Below are positions 7,729 through 16,016 of a DNA stretch of 22,238 bases, piece after piece. The position numbers and the translations under genes are program-made. This DNA comes from CAZSMC01 sp964607755 (lineage in GTDB: Bacteria > Zhuqueibacterota > Zhuqueibacteria > Residuimicrobiales > Krinioviventaceae). The DNA is taken from contig CAZSMC010000068.1 of NCBI GenBank assembly GCA_964607755.1, positions 1 to 22,238 of the forward strand. The letters run 5' to 3'. Numbering within the stretch: position 1 is the first letter of the stretch; the number at the start of each line of letters is the position of its first letter. Below the pieces are notes generated by a model, which saw nothing but the letters and a program-made list of their open reading frames with translations, was not told the origin of the DNA and made no database searches.

Positions 7729-8148
7729 CTATTCGCCCATGATCTGCATAACAATGTCCCGGTGACGCGAGCGGTTATCAAAATCGATTAAAACGACTTG
7801 CTGCCAGGTGCCAAGGAGCATTCGGCCGTCAGAAAACGGAACCACTAATGAAGGCCCTTGCAGCGTCGCGCGTACATGCGAGTTGCCATTGCCGTCGTGC
7901 CAGGTAGCGTCGTGATGGTATCGGGCCCCTTCGGGCGCCAGTTTTTCAAACATCTCGGGAACGTCTTTTAATAAACCTGGTTCGTATTCTACTGTTGTGA
8001 TTCCGGCGGTCGAACCAGAGGCAAAAAAGGTGACCGTTCCGTCCTGCAAGCCGGTGCCGGATAATTTTTGCCGGGCTGCGTCGGTCAGGTCAATCATATC
8101 CGCATGACCGCGGGTTGAAACGGATATAGTTTCTGTAATAATTTTCAT
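7729..8148 (-). CDS. yjbQ: YjbQ-family protein (UPF0047, secondary thiamine-phosphate synthase type), copy 1
   Basis: Small soluble protein of the YjbQ/UPF0047 family, members of which are reported to have weak thiamine-phosphate synthase activity; the true role is unsettled. The 139 residues hold the family residues: TAGITTVEYEPG at 47-58, KLAPEG 69-74, Y77-H78-H79, the HDGNGNSH stretch 84-91, GTWQQV 113-118 and a C-terminal MGE. I chose the ATG at 8148 because it overlaps the stop of the preceding pfkB-type gene as ATGA, a sign of translational coupling. A TTG at 8160 would add four residues. A second, diverged copy is at 16658. Confidence 0.9.
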   Translation of the reverse strand: MKIITETISVSTRGHADMIDLTDAARQKLSGTGLQDGTVTFFASGSTAGITTVEYEPGLLKDVPEMFEKLAPEGARYHHDATWHDGNGNSHVRATLQGPSLVVPFSDGRMLLGTWQQVVLIDFDNRSRHRDIVMQIMGE

Positions 8149-9071
8149 CGTTTTATCCAAAAGTTGTCTTCTTCAATCGTAATAATATCCAGCAAGCGCG
8201 AGACGCTTTGCGAAATATCTTTATTTGTGATGCTCTTTATTTTGTCTGTGCCGAAATCCTGAACGCAAAAAGCAGCCATGACCGTTCCCATGATAATAGC
8301 GCGCCGCAAGGTTGTAGGGGAAATCTCACCGGCAAATGCGAGGTAGCCCATAAAACCGCCGGCAAATGTATCGCCCGCGCCTGTAGGGTCAAAAAAATTT
8401 TCCACTGGCATGGCCGGACAGGAAAAGTAGGAATCGCCATGAATCAAAATCGAGCCGTGTTCTCCCTTTTTAATAATCAGCGTGCGCGGCCCCATGTCCT
8501 GGATCACTTTTACGCCTTGAAAAATATTATTTTTATTGGAAAGCAGCCGCACTTCGGAATCATTAATGACCAGGCAATCCACCAGTCCGATGGTTTTCTT
8601 CAGCTCAGGCAGTGTGCCAGTAATCCAATAGTTCATGGTGTCCATTGCCACAAATTTGGGCTGGCGAACCTGCTGCATCACATTATATTGCAAATCCGGT
8701 TGGATGTTGGCCAGGAAAATGTATTCGCTGTTCTGAAAGTGTACCGGGAGAACCGGGTTAAATTTTTCAAATACCCCCAGCTTTGTGAACAGGGTCTCAC
8801 GCTCGATCATATCTTCCAGATAACGTCCCCCCCACCGAAATGTCAGTCCGGGTTCTGTGGTCAAACCGGACAAATCGATTTTTTTATCTTTTAGAAAGGA
8901 AATATCATCATGATTAAAATCATCGCCAACCACAGCGACTAAATTAACAGGAGTGAAATAACTGGCAGCCGTTGAAAAATAAGTAGCAGAGCCGCCAAGC
9001 GTATTAAGCCGTTTGTCAAATGGGGTTTCAATATCATCGTATGCCATAGAGCCAACAACAAGTACACTCAT
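8145..9071 (-). CDS. PfkB-family sugar or nucleoside kinase
   Basis: Ribokinase-fold kinase that phosphorylates a sugar, nucleoside or related alcohol with ATP. Over 308 residues it shows the N-terminal GGSA substrate motif (26-29) and the PfkB signature DPTGAGDTFAGG (228-239) with catalytic D234; the anion hole is GAGD. The substrate cannot be assigned. It starts 22 bases after the argS stop and overlaps the following yjbQ by 4 bases. An adenosine kinase or ribokinase-like role is possible. A link to vitamin salvage is an inference from its neighbours. Confidence 0.88.
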   Translation of the reverse strand: MSVLVVGSMAYDDIETPFDKRLNTLGGSATYFSTAASYFTPVNLVAVVGDDFNHDDISFLKDKKIDLSGLTTEPGLTFRWGGRYLEDMIERETLFTKLGVFEKFNPVLPVHFQNSEYIFLANIQPDLQYNVMQQVRQPKFVAMDTMNYWITGTLPELKKTIGLVDCLVINDSEVRLLSNKNNIFQGVKVIQDMGPRTLIIKKGEHGSILIHGDSYFSCPAMPVENFFDPTGAGDTFAGGFMGYLAFAGEISPTTLRRAIIMGTVMAAFCVQDFGTDKIKSITNKDISQSVSRLLDIITIEEDNFWIKR

Positions 9072-9093
9072 TTACTTTCTCCGATGTTCAAGG

Positions 9094-10746
9094 TTACATG
9101 TTTTCAGGAGCTGAAACGCCCAATAGTTTGAGTCCGTTTGCCAGAACCTGCCGGGTTGCTTTGCACAGCAAGAGCCGGGCATGGGACAATTCTTTATCTT
9201 CCGAAACCACCCGGTGCTCGTGATAGAATCGATGAAAAACCGTGGCTGTTTCGTGAAGGTAATTTGTGATACGGTGCGGTTCCATAGTTTGCGCCGCACG
9301 TGTGACCACCTCGGGGAATTCGAGACACTTTTTGATCAATGCCAGTTCGTGCTGTTCGGTTAACAGGCTTGTATCGCCTTGCTCAGAAAGTTGAATACCG
9401 CTCTCTTTGGCGAAGCGGAGAATGTTGCTTATACGCGCATGAGCATACTGCACGTAATAAACCGGATTTTCATCCGACTGTTTCTTTGCCAGGTCAATAT
9501 CAAAATCAAGCGGCTGGCTCATGCGGCGGTCGACGAAAAAATACCGCGCCGCATCGGGCCCAACTTCGTCTATCAGTTCATCCATTTCAACGATTTCTCC
9601 GGCGCGCTTGCTCATCTTAACCGCCCGTCCGCTGCGCAACAAGTTGACCTGCTGAATAATACTGACATCAAAGCTATCCTCCGGATGACCCAGAGCGAGC
9701 AGGGCAGCTCGCATTCGCGGAATGTATCCGTGGTGGTCCGGCCCCCAAAAGTCAACCACATGATCGAATCCTCGGGAAAATTTGTTTTCATGATAGGCAA
9801 TATCTACCAAAAAATATGTTGGCCGGCCCTCGCTGGTTATCAGCACCCGGTCTTTTTCATCACCATAATCCGTAGATTTAAACCACACTGCGTCCTCTTT
9901 TTCAAAAGTATGTCCCAAATCCCTGAGACGTTGCAGGACCTTTATGTGCTCATTCTTTTGCCGGATTGCGCTTTCCCGGAACCACACATCAAATTGCACA
10001 CCGTAACGGCTCATGCTTTTTTTGTGACGGTTCAGCATATAATTCAGCGCCAGTTCACTGAACTTTCCGGTGCGTTCCTTTTCAGATAAATTTAAAAACT
10101 TTTCGCCGTTTTGTTGAATCAGATCGCGCGCAAGGTCCTTTAGATATTCTCCGTGATAGCCATCTTCGGGCACAGGTGTGGCCTGTCCAAGCTCTGTCAG
10201 ATAGCGTGCATTTAGTGATGCGCCCAGCAGCCGGATTTGCCGCCCGGCATCATTGACATAATATTCTCTTTGCGCTTTATAACCGACCGCATTGTAGATA
10301 TTCACCAGGACGTCGCCTACTGACGCGGCGCGCGCACTAACGACATTTAACGGCCCAGTCGGGTTGGCGCTGACAAATTCGAACTGAATTGATTTGCCTT
10401 TTCCCCATTGGCTATGACCGTAATTTTCACCTTCCTGTTGAATGTCGTGGATTGTCTGTTGCAAACAGGCATCTGCCAGAAAAAAGTTGATAAAACCGGG
10501 ACCCGCAATTTCAATGTTATCGATATAAAATGGATCCTTTTCAATGCGATCGACAATATCCTGAGCAATTTGACGCGGGGCTTTTTTGGCGATTTTTGCG
10601 AGATTCATGGCAATGGGAGTAGAAATATCCCCAAAGTTTTCCTGCTTTGGTTTCTCCAGCGGTATTTCATTTTCCCCAAGTGATGCGAATCCAGCGTCTG
10701 AAAGTGCCTTTTTCAGAATCGTGCTAATATGTTCCTGTGGTTTCAT
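9094..10746 (-). CDS. argS: Arginyl-tRNA synthetase with altered HIGH motif
   Basis: Class I synthetase that charges tRNA-Arg. The 550-residue product has the N-terminal tRNA-binding domain (1-110), the catalytic domain with SANPTGPL (126-133), YYVNDAGRQ 162-170, the WGPDHHGYIPRM stretch (334-345), KMSKRAG 377-383, and a helical anticodon-binding domain with the NPVYYVQYAHARI stretch. After SANPTGPL most ArgRS carry H-x-G-H; here residues 134-137 are N-V-V-S, so both histidines are absent, while the rest of the enzyme looks intact. Its start overlaps the end of rsfS by 23 bases. The protein ends in the family-typical LLGVSAPENM. Confidence 0.96.
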   Translation of the reverse strand: MKPQEHISTILKKALSDAGFASLGENEIPLEKPKQENFGDISTPIAMNLAKIAKKAPRQIAQDIVDRIEKDPFYIDNIEIAGPGFINFFLADACLQQTIHDIQQEGENYGHSQWGKGKSIQFEFVSANPTGPLNVVSARAASVGDVLVNIYNAVGYKAQREYYVNDAGRQIRLLGASLNARYLTELGQATPVPEDGYHGEYLKDLARDLIQQNGEKFLNLSEKERTGKFSELALNYMLNRHKKSMSRYGVQFDVWFRESAIRQKNEHIKVLQRLRDLGHTFEKEDAVWFKSTDYGDEKDRVLITSEGRPTYFLVDIAYHENKFSRGFDHVVDFWGPDHHGYIPRMRAALLALGHPEDSFDVSIIQQVNLLRSGRAVKMSKRAGEIVEMDELIDEVGPDAARYFFVDRRMSQPLDFDIDLAKKQSDENPVYYVQYAHARISNILRFAKESGIQLSEQGDTSLLTEQHELALIKKCLEFPEVVTRAAQTMEPHRITNYLHETATVFHRFYHEHRVVSEDKELSHARLLLCKATRQVLANGLKLLGVSAPENM

Positions 10747-11092
10747 CCTCGTCCTTTATTTCAATTAAACGGGCATCACCCCATAACTTTTCCAGTGCGT
10801 AATATTCCCGGGTTCTTGGAGTAAAAATATGCAGAACGACATCAACAAAGTCCATTAAAATCCAGTTGCTGCCAGGCTGCCCCTCGGTGTGCCAGGGTTT
10901 AATGTTTTCTTTTTTCAATTCTCTGGTGACATGGTCGATGATAGCTTTAGCCTGGACATCCACCTCTACCGTACACAAAATGAAAAAATCTGTCATTGTA
11001 GTAACACCGCGAAGGTCCTGGAGAAGGACATCCTGGCCTTTTTTTTCCAGTACAAATTCTGCTATTCGATGAGCTAATTTTTCAGCGTTCAA
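10724..11092 (-). CDS. rsfS: Ribosomal silencing factor RsfS (Iojap/YbeB)
   Basis: Binds ribosomal protein L14 and blocks subunit joining under nutrient limitation. The family is recognised by QDVLLQDLRG, the TDFFILCTVEVDVQ stretch and GSNWILMDFVDVVLHIF. I chose TTG at 11092 as start (MNAEKLAHRIAEF, 122 residues) because it has AGG about 10 bases upstream and fits the usual N-terminus. A TTG at 11110 gives 128 residues but has no ribosome binding site. No ATG is available. The gene overlaps argS by 23 bases and heads the operon. The charged C-terminal tail (KDEDETTGTY) is short. Confidence 0.9.
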   Translation of the reverse strand: MNAEKLAHRIAEFVLEKKGQDVLLQDLRGVTTMTDFFILCTVEVDVQAKAIIDHVTRELKKENIKPWHTEGQPGSNWILMDFVDVVLHIFTPRTREYYALEKLWGDARLIEIKDEDETTGTY

Positions 11093-11161
11093 TAAAAATG
11101 CCCTGAACAAGTTTTATTATGGTTTATAGAACGAGCTAAATTAATCTTTTTTAAATCATTC

Positions 11162-11190
11162 AATGTAGGCATGTTTTATGTTTTTTTCAA
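11162..11190 (-). promoter_or_regulatory. Candidate promoter of the rsfS-argS operon
   Basis: On the minus strand TTGAAA (11185-11190) and TACATT (11162-11167) have a 17-base spacer. The predicted start is near 11155, about 60 bases before the chosen rsfS start. The -10 match is moderate. Confidence 0.4.
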
Positions 11191-11486
11191 GCCAAAATCC
11201 ACAGGTGAAAAAAGCTCCGTATGTCAAAACAGTGTGGCGTTTGGGAAACAAAATTATGTGAGAATAATTCATTGCTATGCATCACAAGTTGTAAATTCAT
11301 TGCAACATATTAAGTTCATTTAAAAAAAACAAGAAAAGCCTATAATTATATCAATCATAAAACAAATAGATTCATAAAGTATTAAAAAACAACAAATGTT
11401 TATAAAGCTGTTTTATTCCAGGGAACCTTTGCAATTAATATTAAAAAGAATCTCATAATGGCGACATTGAAAAGGTGAATTCATAC

Positions 11487-11502
11487 TGGCTTGATAATTG
11501 CA
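11487..11502 (+). promoter_or_regulatory. Sigma-54-like -24/-12 promoter for the receiver gene
   Basis: TGGCTTG-ATAA-TTGCA fits the consensus TGGCACG-N4-TTGCA with correct spacing: GG and GC are separated by 10 bases. The predicted start is near 11513, leaving about 58 bases to the ATG at 11571. No enhancer-binding regulator is encoded in the window. Confidence 0.45.
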
Positions 11503-11570
11503 TTTTTATTATTCGTTAGTCATAGAATATTTTCGTATTCACAATTCAATTAACAGGCACTGGAGGTGTT

Positions 11571-12044
11571 ATGAGAACGGATGCCACTGCTGAAGAACAA
11601 TACCCGGGATCAACAAATACATGCTGGCTTGAACAGGATGCTTCTCACACTGAACCACTAAACAACCACACCATATTGTTTACTGACGACAATTCGGAAT
11701 TGCGCGAGCTCGCCAGAATTTTGTTGCAAAAAAACGGCTATAACGTTTTCACAGCAGCAAGCGGCGCTGAAACCTTGTGTCTTTTTCGCGCAACGTGCAA
11801 TGTTGTGGATTTGATAATTATTGATATTTTTTTGCCAGATTCGAACGGCCATCAAATTATGGAGCACGTGAGGAAAATTAATAACAGTGTAAAAATATTG
11901 TTCACCAGCGGTTACAGTCAGGAAGACCTGGAAAACAAGTATTCATTGAAAATACCCGGACCTGTACTTCAAAAACCATTTAGCTTGAATCAATTATTAC
12001 AGGAAATCAGCAGCATACTCGGTCAACCGGTTATGTCCGGATGA
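11571..12044 (+). CDS. Single-domain response regulator (CheY-like receiver)
   Basis: The 157-residue protein consists of a 33-residue polar N-terminal extension and one receiver domain. The acidic pair is D39-D40, the phospho-acceptor D85 (IIIDIFLPD), T112 (LFTSGYS) and K135 (LQKPFS). There is no output domain, so it should act by protein contact or phosphotransfer. The ATG has an excellent ribosome binding site (GGAGGTG). It stands alone between operons behind a sigma-54-like promoter. Its LFTSG and KPF segments resemble the receiver of the hybrid kinase at 4271-6850, a possible partner by inference only. Confidence 0.9.
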   Translation: MRTDATAEEQYPGSTNTCWLEQDASHTEPLNNHTILFTDDNSELRELARILLQKNGYNVFTAASGAETLCLFRATCNVVDLIIIDIFLPDSNGHQIMEHVRKINNSVKILFTSGYSQEDLENKYSLKIPGPVLQKPFSLNQLLQEISSILGQPVMSG

Positions 12045-12244
12045 GTTTTCAGACTTTTTTAATATCTGTGTGGCGTTCTTTTATGCCTTTCTTGAAAAGT
12101 ATGGCCGATTTAATACTAAAACAACTGATAAAATCTTTGTGAAACTAAACAACAAGGCAAACAATTGATTTTTGCTCGACCTTTTAATTTCCGTCTGGAA
12201 ATCATATATTGTTTGAGTTTTAATGATAAACGGACCAAAATCTT

Positions 12245-13177
12245 ATGATAAAAAAAGCCATCATCACAGCAGCGGGTAAGGGCACGAGACAATATCCGGC
12301 GACGAATGCCGTGCAAAAAGAGTTGTTCCCTCTTGTCGATCAGAACGGTATTGCCAAACCGACAATTCAGTTTATCGTCGAGGAAGCGCTTGCAGCCGGT
12401 GTCGAAGAGATTGCCATTATCGTCCATGCTGGTGAGGAACAGCAGTTCCAGTCGCATTTTCAGCCCCTTTCAAATCAGGAAAGAGCTGGTTTTCAAAACA
12501 AGCCATGGGGATTGGAAATCTCTGCTCAGTTAGCATCCATGCAACGCCGGATAACTTTTATTCATCAGCGAGAACAATCCGGATTTGGTCACGCTGTTTA
12601 CTGCGCCAAAGAATGGGCGGCCGGGGAACCGGTCATGCTAATGCTTGGCGATCATGTATATTTGTCGCATTCTTCATCATCCTGCGCCGCGCAAATAGCG
12701 GACGCTTTTACGAATTATAAAAAGTCGATTATGGGAGTGCAGCAGACACCTGTTGATCAACTATACTTGTTTGGCACATTGAGCGGTATCCCCGCTGATG
12801 ATGCAAGTCATTATAACATCAACAAGATAGCTGAAAAACCATCGCCGGAATTTGCGCGTCAGCATTTAATCACGCCCGGCTTGCCTGAAGACACTTTTCT
12901 GACGATTTTTGGAATGTACATTCTCACTCCTATCTTGTTTGACATACTCGACGATCATGTCAAAAATGACAAACGCGCGCACGGCGAGATCCAGTTGACC
13001 ACGGCCCTGGCTGATTTGATCGAAAACGAAGGCGCTGTTGCTTTGTTGATGGATGGTATACGTTTGGACATGGGTACGCCACGCGGCTATCTGATGACAC
13101 AGTTGGCGCTGGCTGCACACGGACCTTTTGCTGAGGATGTCCGAAAGGCTTTGTTGAATTCGGACTTTTCAAGATAA
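12245..13177 (+). CDS. UTP-glucose-1-phosphate uridylyltransferase-like nucleotidyltransferase (GalU type)
   Basis: Makes NDP-sugars from sugar 1-phosphates, probably UDP-glucose for envelope polysaccharides. The 310-residue protein has the N-terminal nucleotide-binding motif AAGKGTRQYP (9-18), K25 in QKELFPLVD, KPTIQFIVEEAL, a SGFGHAVYCAKEW segment, IAEKP and the C-terminal GIRLDMGTPRGYL. Where classical GalU has a DD pair, this protein has LGDH, so sugar or nucleotide preference may differ. The Shine-Dalgarno sequence is weak (CGGA far upstream). It is the first gene of a plus-strand run with plsY, rnz and a transporter. Confidence 0.82.
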   Translation: MIKKAIITAAGKGTRQYPATNAVQKELFPLVDQNGIAKPTIQFIVEEALAAGVEEIAIIVHAGEEQQFQSHFQPLSNQERAGFQNKPWGLEISAQLASMQRRITFIHQREQSGFGHAVYCAKEWAAGEPVMLMLGDHVYLSHSSSSCAAQIADAFTNYKKSIMGVQQTPVDQLYLFGTLSGIPADDASHYNINKIAEKPSPEFARQHLITPGLPEDTFLTIFGMYILTPILFDILDDHVKNDKRAHGEIQLTTALADLIENEGAVALLMDGIRLDMGTPRGYLMTQLALAAHGPFAEDVRKALLNSDFSR

Positions 13178-13259
13178 AATTCCTGTTAAACATTAAAAGA
13201 AACGTAAAAGCAATTCGAATCAATGAATATACTTTTTAAAACAGACAAGGGGGGTAATC

Positions 13260-13898
13260 ATGGGTAGTCTTTTTCTTATTCTCGCACTTTCTTATGTGAT
13301 CGGTTCTTTCCCGACCAGCATCATTGTTGCCAGAGTGTTGCGCGGTATCGACATCCGGCAACATGGCAGCGGCAATGCCGGCGGAACCAATGTGTTTCGC
13401 GTCTTAGGTCCCGGTCCCGGGATTTTCGTCATGGCTGTGGATATTTTCAAAGGATTTGCCGCCACGTACTGGGTGTCGCAAATTCGTTTGTATCCAGCTA
13501 TTCCGTTCGAGCAAGATGTGATTATGATATTAGCTGGATGCGCAGTGGTGGCTGGTCATATCTGGACTGTGTTTGCCCGGTTCCGTGGAGGAAAAGGTGT
13601 GGGCACGGCAGCAGGCATGTTGCTGGCATTGTACCCGCTTGCTTTGCTCATTTGCATCGGCGTGTTTTTTATCGTGTTGAGGACGACGCGGATCATGTCA
13701 CTGGCTTCGATGTCGGCGGCTGTTGCGCTCCCGCTTGTGCTCAGTGTGTTCCGGTTTGTTTATAATATCCCGATTACAAATCCGTTGTATATATTCAGTA
13801 TTATCATGATGACTCTTATTTTGTTCACCCACCGGTCAAATATAAAGCGGTTATTAAAAGGTGAAGAATTCAAGTTTGGCAAAAACAAAAAGAAATAA
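13260..13898 (+). CDS. plsY: Acyl-phosphate:glycerol-3-phosphate acyltransferase PlsY
   Basis: Integral membrane enzyme that makes lysophosphatidic acid from acyl-phosphate and glycerol 3-phosphate, the first step of phospholipid synthesis. The 212 residues show the three family motifs: HGSGNAGGTNVFR (35-47), DIFKG (61-65) followed by GH and FRGGKGVGTAAG (108-119), and a C-terminal HRSNIKRLLKGEE. About five to six hydrophobic segments are present. A run of six G (13249-13254) forms the ribosome binding site 5 bases before the ATG. The PlsX partner is not in the window. Confidence 0.95.
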   Translation: MGSLFLILALSYVIGSFPTSIIVARVLRGIDIRQHGSGNAGGTNVFRVLGPGPGIFVMAVDIFKGFAATYWVSQIRLYPAIPFEQDVIMILAGCAVVAGHIWTVFARFRGGKGVGTAAGMLLALYPLALLICIGVFFIVLRTTRIMSLASMSAAVALPLVLSVFRFVYNIPITNPLYIFSIIMMTLILFTHRSNIKRLLKGEEFKFGKNKKK

Positions 13899-13948
13899 TA
13901 AATTAATATGAAAAAAGCCAGCGATTACTGTTAGAATAACATGACCGC

Positions 13949-14893
13949 ATGCATAATTTTAATAATCTTTTCAAAATCGTTTTTCTCGGTACCGGAGCCT
14001 CGATCCCCTCTTTGAAACGTGGCGCGCCAGCCGTGGCGTTGTGCTATGATCACGGTATCATTTTATTCGATTGCGGCGAAGGAACGCAAATGCGTCTGGC
14101 TCAGGCCGGCCTTTCTCCATTTAAGGTTCACACTATTTTTATTTCACATCTTCATGGTGATCACATTTTTGGACTTCCCGGCTTTGTCACTTCTCAGCAC
14201 ATGATGAACCGGTCCAGACTGCTGACCATTTACGGCCCGCCTGGGTTGCAGCAATTCATGAACGGAGTTCGCAACGTAACCCGCTACGCACTCAATTTTC
14301 CTATGGAGATGATCGAGCTGATACCACGTCCGGTGTCGGAAATTAAATGTGATATTTTCAAAGTTATTGTTCAGCCTCTGGTTCATAACAGTCCCTGTCT
14401 CGGCTATCGTGTTGAAGAGCCGCCCAAACCCGGCAAATTTGATGCACAAAAGGCAAAAGAACTGCGAATTCCGGAAGGCCCGGAACGCCGTGAGTTGATC
14501 AATGGCAGGCCTGTTTACATCGGAAAACGAATCATTAATCCGGATCAGGTCGTCGGTGAACCTGTTCCCGGCCGGATTGTTGCCTATTGCACAGATACCC
14601 GGCCCTGCCAACAAGCCGAGCTGCTGTCAAAAGCGAGTGATTTATTGATTCACGAAAGCACCTTTTCGGATGAATTTAAGGACCGCGCCGTGGACACCAG
14701 TCACAGTACAGCCAGGGAAGCGGCGACAGTGGCCCTGCATGCTGAAACCGCATTGCTCGCTCTTTTTCATTCAAGCATGCGTTTGCAGCATGAAAATTCA
14801 ACTGACCTGCTGCACGAAGCGAGAACGATTTTCCCCAATACAGTTCTGCCAAAAGATTTTGATGAACTGGACATAAATCGGCGTGAGGCGTGA
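13949..14893 (+). CDS. rnz: Ribonuclease Z (tRNA 3' processing endonuclease)
   Basis: Metallo-beta-lactamase-fold enzyme that trims the 3' trailer of tRNA precursors. That is expected here because neither tRNA in the window encodes CCA. The 314 residues include IVFLGTGASIPS (10-21), the zinc motif HLHGDH (67-72), later ligands in VHNSPCLGY, D in CTDTRPC and H in DTSHSTAREAA, which is diagnostic for RNase Z. The ATG at 13949 lacks a good Shine-Dalgarno sequence, but no better in-frame start is seen. The stop is one base before the next start. Confidence 0.94.
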   Translation: MHNFNNLFKIVFLGTGASIPSLKRGAPAVALCYDHGIILFDCGEGTQMRLAQAGLSPFKVHTIFISHLHGDHIFGLPGFVTSQHMMNRSRLLTIYGPPGLQQFMNGVRNVTRYALNFPMEMIELIPRPVSEIKCDIFKVIVQPLVHNSPCLGYRVEEPPKPGKFDAQKAKELRIPEGPERRELINGRPVYIGKRIINPDQVVGEPVPGRIVAYCTDTRPCQQAELLSKASDLLIHESTFSDEFKDRAVDTSHSTAREAATVALHAETALLALFHSSMRLQHENSTDLLHEARTIFPNTVLPKDFDELDINRREA

Positions 14894-14894
14894 T

Positions 14895-15794
14895 ATGTCT
14901 GCGCCGCCAGGTAAAAGCCGGGTTATTCTCATGCTTGTTATCGGAGTGTTGGCCATTTCCTCAGCAGCAGTGCTTATTAAAGGATGCAATGCCCCGGCTC
15001 TGACCATCGCTTTTTACCGGGTTGGCATTGGCTCGCTGTTTTATTTCTCCGTGACCCGGTTCCGAAAAACTCCTGTCCTGAAAAAGTTTACACCATTTAC
15101 TCTTCGGTTAGCTTTACTGGCCGGATTTTCTCTGGCTTTGCATTTTGCCACCTGGATATCTTCGCTGGATTACACATCAGTCGCCAGTTCAGTGGTACTG
15201 GTGTGTACTTCTCCAATTTGGGTTGCTATCGGCGGATTCGTTTTTCTAAGAGAACGGCTGCCCAGGTTTATAATAGTTGGTATTGTGATGGCTCTTTCAG
15301 GCAGCATTATTATGAGCGGAGGAGATGTCTCTTATACCCCGCAAAGTTTAAAAGGCAATGTGCTCGCTTTAGCCGGCGCCGTTTGCGCGGCTGCTTATTT
15401 GCTCATCGGCAGGCGACTGCGACGCGATGTCGACACCTTTCCCTATGTTACAGTGGTGTATGCTACGGCTGCGCTTTTTACGCTGCTATGGCTGGCATTT
15501 GCCGGACTGCCACTCACAGGATTCGATCCTCGTACAGTGCTTTTTCTACTGGCAATTGCTTTTCTCCCGCAAATTATAGGTCACACCAGTTTTAACTGGG
15601 CTTTGAAATATTTTTCAGCAACAGCCGTTGCGATTGTCGTTCTCGGTGAACCGGTCGGCGCTTCTTTGCTGGCATGGATTTTTTTAGGCGAAACCATAAC
15701 TCTCATGCAATTTGCCGGAATGATTCTCATCCTTGCCGGTGTTGGTATAACATTGTATGATGAAAACAAAAAACCAAAGCCCGGCGCGATGTAA
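14895..15794 (+). CDS. DMT-superfamily transporter (EamA domains)
   Basis: Drug/metabolite transporter-type membrane protein with two EamA repeats and about ten transmembrane helices; the substrate is unknown. I chose ATG 14895 (299 residues) because GAGG at 14885-14888 lies just upstream. A GTG at 14883 would add four residues. The second repeat begins around SLKGNVLALAGAVCAAAY and ends in the typical LGEPVGASLLAWIFLGE-type segment. It is separated by one base from the rnz stop, so translation is probably coupled. The C-terminal tail is short and basic (DENKKPKPGAM). Confidence 0.92.
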   Translation: MSAPPGKSRVILMLVIGVLAISSAAVLIKGCNAPALTIAFYRVGIGSLFYFSVTRFRKTPVLKKFTPFTLRLALLAGFSLALHFATWISSLDYTSVASSVVLVCTSPIWVAIGGFVFLRERLPRFIIVGIVMALSGSIIMSGGDVSYTPQSLKGNVLALAGAVCAAAYLLIGRRLRRDVDTFPYVTVVYATAALFTLLWLAFAGLPLTGFDPRTVLFLLAIAFLPQIIGHTSFNWALKYFSATAVAIVVLGEPVGASLLAWIFLGETITLMQFAGMILILAGVGITLYDENKKPKPGAM

Positions 15795-15872
15795 AATAAA
15801 CGGATGATAACAGAGATAAACTGTGTTAAATGTTAAGCGATTGTAAAATATTGTGATAAACAAAAAATCATA

Positions 15873-15901
15873 TTGACTTTGATTTGAAATTATTCTATAT
15901 T
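15873..15901 (+). promoter_or_regulatory. Sigma-70-type promoter for the unknown gene and yjbQ copy 2
   Basis: TTGACT (15873-15878) and TATATT (15896-15901) have a 17-base spacer, each matching consensus at five of six positions. The predicted start is near 15908, about 220 bases upstream of the ATG at 16128. Confidence 0.6.
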
Positions 15902-16016
15902 TTCGCTCCCGGAAACGGAACTTTTTTTTATCCCCGCTATTTTCTGCCAGTTTAGAGTCGTTTTTGATATAAATTTCCCGTTTTCGTTTTTTTGACAACT
16001 TTCGACTCCCAACCAT

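Larger units (their letters stand above)
11093..11570. other. AT-rich intergenic region between divergent rsfS and the receiver gene
   Basis: These 478 bases hold no supportable gene. I see a candidate promoter at each end (minus-strand 11162-11190, plus-strand sigma-54-like 11487-11502). The middle (about 11200-11480) is AT-rich, with no convincing hairpin, tRNA or riboswitch. Confidence 0.6.

Noticed and set aside
9379..10089. Plus-strand open frame (236 residues) opposite argS
   Set aside because: It lies wholly within argS, has no ribosome binding site and no recognisable protein features.
12190..12244. TTTCC-GTCT-GGAAA hairpin and TATATT before the GalU-type gene
   Set aside because: The stem is short and no suitable -35 lies at the right distance, so neither an operator nor a promoter can be supported.
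15905..15930. Short CCG-GAAA-CGG hairpin followed by eight T downstream of the promoter at 15873-15901
   Set aside because: A 3-bp stem is too weak for a terminator or attenuator call.
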